From NCBI GenBank assembly GCA_003331885.1, contig QOPZ01000003.1:1-61255 (forward strand): a stretch of DNA of 61,255 bases. Reading direction: 5' to 3'. Source of the DNA: Cryomorphaceae bacterium (GTDB lineage: Bacteria; Bacteroidota; Bacteroidia; Flavobacteriales; Flavobacteriaceae). The translations under genes were made by a program, and so were the position numbers. Position 1 is the stretch's first letter, and each line of letters begins with the position of its first letter. Shown piece by piece: positions 58,501 through 61,255 of the stretch. The notes beneath the pieces were generated by a model. The model did no database searches, was not told where the DNA came from, and was given only the letters and a program-made list of their open reading frames with translations.

Positions 58501-60062
58501 AAAAGTTTATTTTATTTTTTAGTACGCTAATTTTCCTAAACCTTACATCATGTGAATTTGAAAAACATGAAATAGCTAAAAGTGATAAAAAGAATGTTCT
58601 GTTTATTATGACAGATGATTTAAATACTGACTTGGGTTCCTATTATCATGATCAAGTAATAAGTCCTAATATTGATAATCTAGCTAATAATGGTTCTCTT
58701 TTTGAAAATGCTCATATACAATGGCCTCAATGTGGACAATCAAGAGCATCTTTTATGACAGGTATGTATTCAGATCAAACAAAGCACACAAAACTAAATG
58801 TTGATATTAGAACTACAATTCCGGATGTTGTAACACTTGGTCAAAGATTTAGACAAAGGGGTTATAAATCTGTCAGAATTGGAAAAATTTATCATTATGA
58901 TAATCCAGGTTCAATTGGCACATCAAGTGCGGATGATATTCATACATGGGATTACACAATTAATCCATATGGGAGAGATAAAGAAGAAGAATACAAAATA
59001 AATACACTTAGAACGAGAGCTTATGGAGGTACACTAAGTTGGCTTGAAGCAGATGGAGTTGATGAAGAACAAACTGATGGAATTGTTGCAACTGAAGCAA
59101 TTGAAGAACTTGAAAAATTTTCTAAATCTGATCAAAACTTCTTTTTAGCTGTTGGTTTTTTTAAGCCTCATACACCATATGTAGCTCCGAAAAAATATTT
59201 TGATATGTATGATGTTAATGAAATACTAATTCCAGATATGAATGATGAATTTTTAAGTTCAATACCAAAACCAGCAGCAGTATCCTTAAGACATGAGGGT
59301 GATGGTAAGGGAAATCAGTATGGATTGGAAAAAAGTGAAGCACAGGAAATTAAAAGAGCATACTATGCAACTATTACGTTTTTAGATGCACAAATTGGTA
59401 GAATTATTAAAAAACTTAAAGAGACAGGATTAGATAAGAATACCATAATTGTTTTTTCAAGTGACCATGGTTATCATTTAGGTGAAAAAGGACACTGGCA
59501 AAAACAAACACTATATGAAAAAACAACTCGTGTGCCACTAATTTTTGCTGGACCTGGAATAAAAAAAGGTTCAAGAAGTAATTCTCCTGTCGAGTTAATT
59601 GATATGTACCCTACACTTATGGATTTAACTGGAATAAAACCTCCTGACCATGTTGTTGGAAAAAGTTTAGTACCAATTTTTAATGATAGTAATTATAAAG
59701 TTAGAAATAGTGCACTGACAAGATGGATTGCTACTAGATTTAATAATGTTGAAGGTTATTCAATTAAAACTGATAGATATAGGCTGGTTAAATGGGGTGA
59801 AAATGGTGAGTTTGGATATGAGTTATATGATCATAAATATGATTCAAAAGAAAATAATAACCTAGTAAAAGACTTCAATTATTTTACTCTAATGGATTCG
59901 TTAAAGGTTGAAATTGAATTAAGAATAAAAGATGCTAGAAAAAAGCCAAAAGGTCTTGGGAGACAACTCGAGGAAAAACCTTATCAGCGTTATACCTACA
60001 CGCCAGGTGACTTATATGATGTTAATAGTAAAAGAGTTTATTTAAAACCTGCTGATGAATAG
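58497..60062 (+). CDS. Sulfatase lipoprotein (iduronate-sulfatase-like) inside the trp operon
   Basis: A 521-aa type I sulfatase of the alkaline-phosphatase superfamily. The N terminus is a lipoprotein signal (FLNLTSC, Cys19). The metal Asp pair is in LFIMTDDLN (40-41), the nucleophile region is WPQCGQSRASFMTG (Cys79, residues 76-89), Lys130 lies in RIGKIYH, and SSDHGYHLGEKGHWQKQ gives the distal Asp/His. The Cys motif is C-G-Q-S-R where formylglycine sites are C-x-P/A-x-R. Iduronate-2-sulfatase-like enzymes are the closest type I can name; the polysaccharide is unknown. No sulfatase-maturating enzyme or SusC/D pair is nearby. It overlaps trpB by four and trpA by eight bases. Confidence 0.9.
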   Translation: MKKFILFFSTLIFLNLTSCEFEKHEIAKSDKKNVLFIMTDDLNTDLGSYYHDQVISPNIDNLANNGSLFENAHIQWPQCGQSRASFMTGMYSDQTKHTKLNVDIRTTIPDVVTLGQRFRQRGYKSVRIGKIYHYDNPGSIGTSSADDIHTWDYTINPYGRDKEEEYKINTLRTRAYGGTLSWLEADGVDEEQTDGIVATEAIEELEKFSKSDQNFFLAVGFFKPHTPYVAPKKYFDMYDVNEILIPDMNDEFLSSIPKPAAVSLRHEGDGKGNQYGLEKSEAQEIKRAYYATITFLDAQIGRIIKKLKETGLDKNTIIVFSSDHGYHLGEKGHWQKQTLYEKTTRVPLIFAGPGIKKGSRSNSPVELIDMYPTLMDLTGIKPPDHVVGKSLVPIFNDSNYKVRNSALTRWIATRFNNVEGYSIKTDRYRLVKWGENGEFGYELYDHKYDSKENNNLVKDFNYFTLMDSLKVEIELRIKDARKKPKGLGRQLEEKPYQRYTYTPGDLYDVNSKRVYLKPADE

Positions 60063-60819
60063 AATCAATCAAACATTTCAAAATAAAAAAGATATTCTGT
60101 CTATATATTTTACAGCTGGTTTCCCAAAGTTAGATGATACTCTAAAAATAATCAGAGAACTTGATAATTCTAATGTTGATATGATTGAGATTGGTTTACC
60201 TTTTAGTGATCCACTTGCTGACGGACCTACAATTCAAAAAAGTTCTGAAAAAGCACTTAAAAATGGTATGACCACAGATTTACTTTTTAATCAATTAAGA
60301 GGCCTTCGTTCAATTACTGATATCCCTATTGTTGTTATGGGCTACTTTAATCCAATTCTACAATATGGCTTTGATAAATTTTGTATAAACTGTAAAAAAA
60401 GTGGTATTGATGGTCTAATAATTCCAGATCTTCCTGTTGATATTTATAAAAAAAGCTATAAAAGTAAAGTAGAAAATTATGGTTTAAATATGATGTTCTT
60501 AATTACACCTCAAACCTCAAATGATCGTATACATGTAATTGATGAAATATCTAAGGGTTTTATTTACATGGTCAGTAGCTTTGGCGTTACAGGTGCTAGA
60601 GATAATTTTGATGAATATCAAATTGAATATTTTGAAAGAATAAAAGAAATGAAATTATCTAATCCTCTTTTAATTGGATTTGGTATAAGTAATGATAAAA
60701 CATTTAAATCTGCTTGTGAAAATAGTAATGGAGCGATTATAGGATCTGCTTATATACAGCATTTAAAGAACTATGGTGTTTCAAAAACTAATGATTTTAT
60801 AGAAAAAATAAAGTTTTAA
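60055..60819 (+). CDS. trpA: Tryptophan synthase alpha chain
   Basis: Cleaves indole-3-glycerol phosphate to indole and glyceraldehyde 3-phosphate. The 254-aa barrel has the catalytic Glu45 and Asp56 in MIEIGLPFSDPLADGPTIQ, LPVDIYKKSY, YMVSSFGVTGARDNF (phosphate loop) and GFGISNDKTF. It starts inside the sulfatase stop, and its own stop abuts the convergent yaaA gene without a gap. Confidence 0.96.
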   Translation: MNRINQTFQNKKDILSIYFTAGFPKLDDTLKIIRELDNSNVDMIEIGLPFSDPLADGPTIQKSSEKALKNGMTTDLLFNQLRGLRSITDIPIVVMGYFNPILQYGFDKFCINCKKSGIDGLIIPDLPVDIYKKSYKSKVENYGLNMMFLITPQTSNDRIHVIDEISKGFIYMVSSFGVTGARDNFDEYQIEYFERIKEMKLSNPLLIGFGISNDKTFKSACENSNGAIIGSAYIQHLKNYGVSKTNDFIEKIKF

Positions 60820-61255
60820 TTATCTTGTAAAAACAGGCTTATTTTCATCAATTGTTTCAGATTCATTATAAGCATAATTATCTAAATTAAAACCTAATAA
60901 ATCATTATAATTTGAAATATTATTATCAACAATATATCTTACCATTAATCCTCTTGCTTTTTTAGCATAAAAAGAAATAATTTTGAGCTTACCATTTTTA
61001 AAATCCTTAAATACAGGAGAAATAATTTTACCATTAAATTTTTCGTTATTAAATGCATCAAAATATTCATTGCTAGCAAGATTAATTAAAATTTCTTCTG
61101 ATGACATTTCATCAATTATGGAGTCAGTAATGTTTTCAGACCAAAATTTATAAAGATTTTCTGATCCATTAACTTGCAATTTTGTTCCCATTTCAAGTCT
61201 GTATGGTTGAATAAGATCAAGCGGTTTTAAAACCCCATAATATCCAGAAAGAATT
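60820..61255 (-). CDS. yaaA: Peroxide stress protein YaaA (DUF328/UPF0246), 5' end outside window
   Basis: The frame stays open to the right edge, giving LSGYYGVLKPLDLIQPYRLE before MGTKLQ, the typical central sequence of YaaA. It continues with NLYKFWSENITDSI, ILINLASNEYFDAF and FYAKKARGLMVRYIVDN. In E. coli YaaA limits iron and protects from hydrogen peroxide. An internal ATG at 61191 is not the real start; the N-terminal half lies beyond the window. Confidence 0.93.
   Translation of the reverse strand, partial: ILSGYYGVLKPLDLIQPYRLEMGTKLQVNGSENLYKFWSENITDSIIDEMSSEEILINLASNEYFDAFNNEKFNGKIISPVFKDFKNGKLKIISFYAKKARGLMVRYIVDNNISNYNDLLGFNLDNYAYNESETIDENKPVFTR

Overview
The window is about 61 kb of very AT-rich, tightly packed bacterial chromosome. 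It encodes a flavobacterial core: DUF4295 next to ribosomal proteins L28 and L33, DUF3467 after rpoC, BshC, a LysM/PBP1 fusion after guaA, split trp genes and PspC. Promoters, where readable, follow the Bacteroidetes pattern (-7 TAnnTTTG, -33 TTTG or TTG), and I see no Shine-Dalgarno dependence. Genes often overlap, even convergent ones. A streamlined marine member of Flavobacteriales is the best guess; I cannot name a genus. I see no phage, transposon, IS element or CRISPR array, and no gene-free stretch reaches 300 bases.

Layout. 1-9.3 kb: the end of a DUF349 protein, mazG-def-ruvX on the minus strand, then dapD-tsaC-cca-heme A synthase (split into two frames), an unrecognised kinase-like protein, and uvrB. 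9.3-29.8 kb: a small heat-shock protein, sucC, lysA, then a long minus-strand run (mnmA, yidC, pyrG, LysM/PBP1, guaA, bshC, ftsY, DUF4295-rpmG-rpmB, pncC, FAH hydrolase, exonuclease, E2 acyltransferase, recR), a sodium:solute symporter and a FabH-like synthase. 29.9-33.7 kb: htpG, a DUF4369 lipoprotein, queD, idi and DUF3467.

33.7-49.5 kb is the information-processing supercluster, all on the minus strand. In transcription order it reads rpsU, xerC-like recombinase, tRNA Thr-Tyr-Gly-Thr, cspA, a secreted LVIVD-repeat lipoprotein, tuf, tRNA-Trp, secE, nusG, rplK, rplA, rplJ, rplL, rpoB, rpoC, DUF3467, idi, queD. The tRNA4-tuf-tRNA-Trp-secE order is ancient, and here cspA and the lipoprotein gene interrupt it. 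Promoters of tuf, the tRNA array and rpsU carry GC-rich bases just after the -7 box; the other promoters do not.

49.5-61.3 kb: an acyl-CoA dehydrogenase, an alanine/sodium symporter, PspC, a rhodanese, then the trp operon trpE-G-D-C-F-B-[sulfatase]-A, followed by a truncated convergent yaaA. A 19-codon leader peptide with three consecutive Trp codons and a strong terminator precede trpE, a classic transcription attenuator. A secreted sulfatase lipoprotein gene sits between trpB and trpA, overlapping both, so it should share that control.

The most noteworthy items are the sulfatase inside the attenuated trp operon, a 13-bp motif shared by the hsp20 and htpG upstream regions, kinase-like motifs in an unnamed conserved-looking protein, and two single-base frame breaks (heme A synthase, ftsY) that may be either real or assembly errors.
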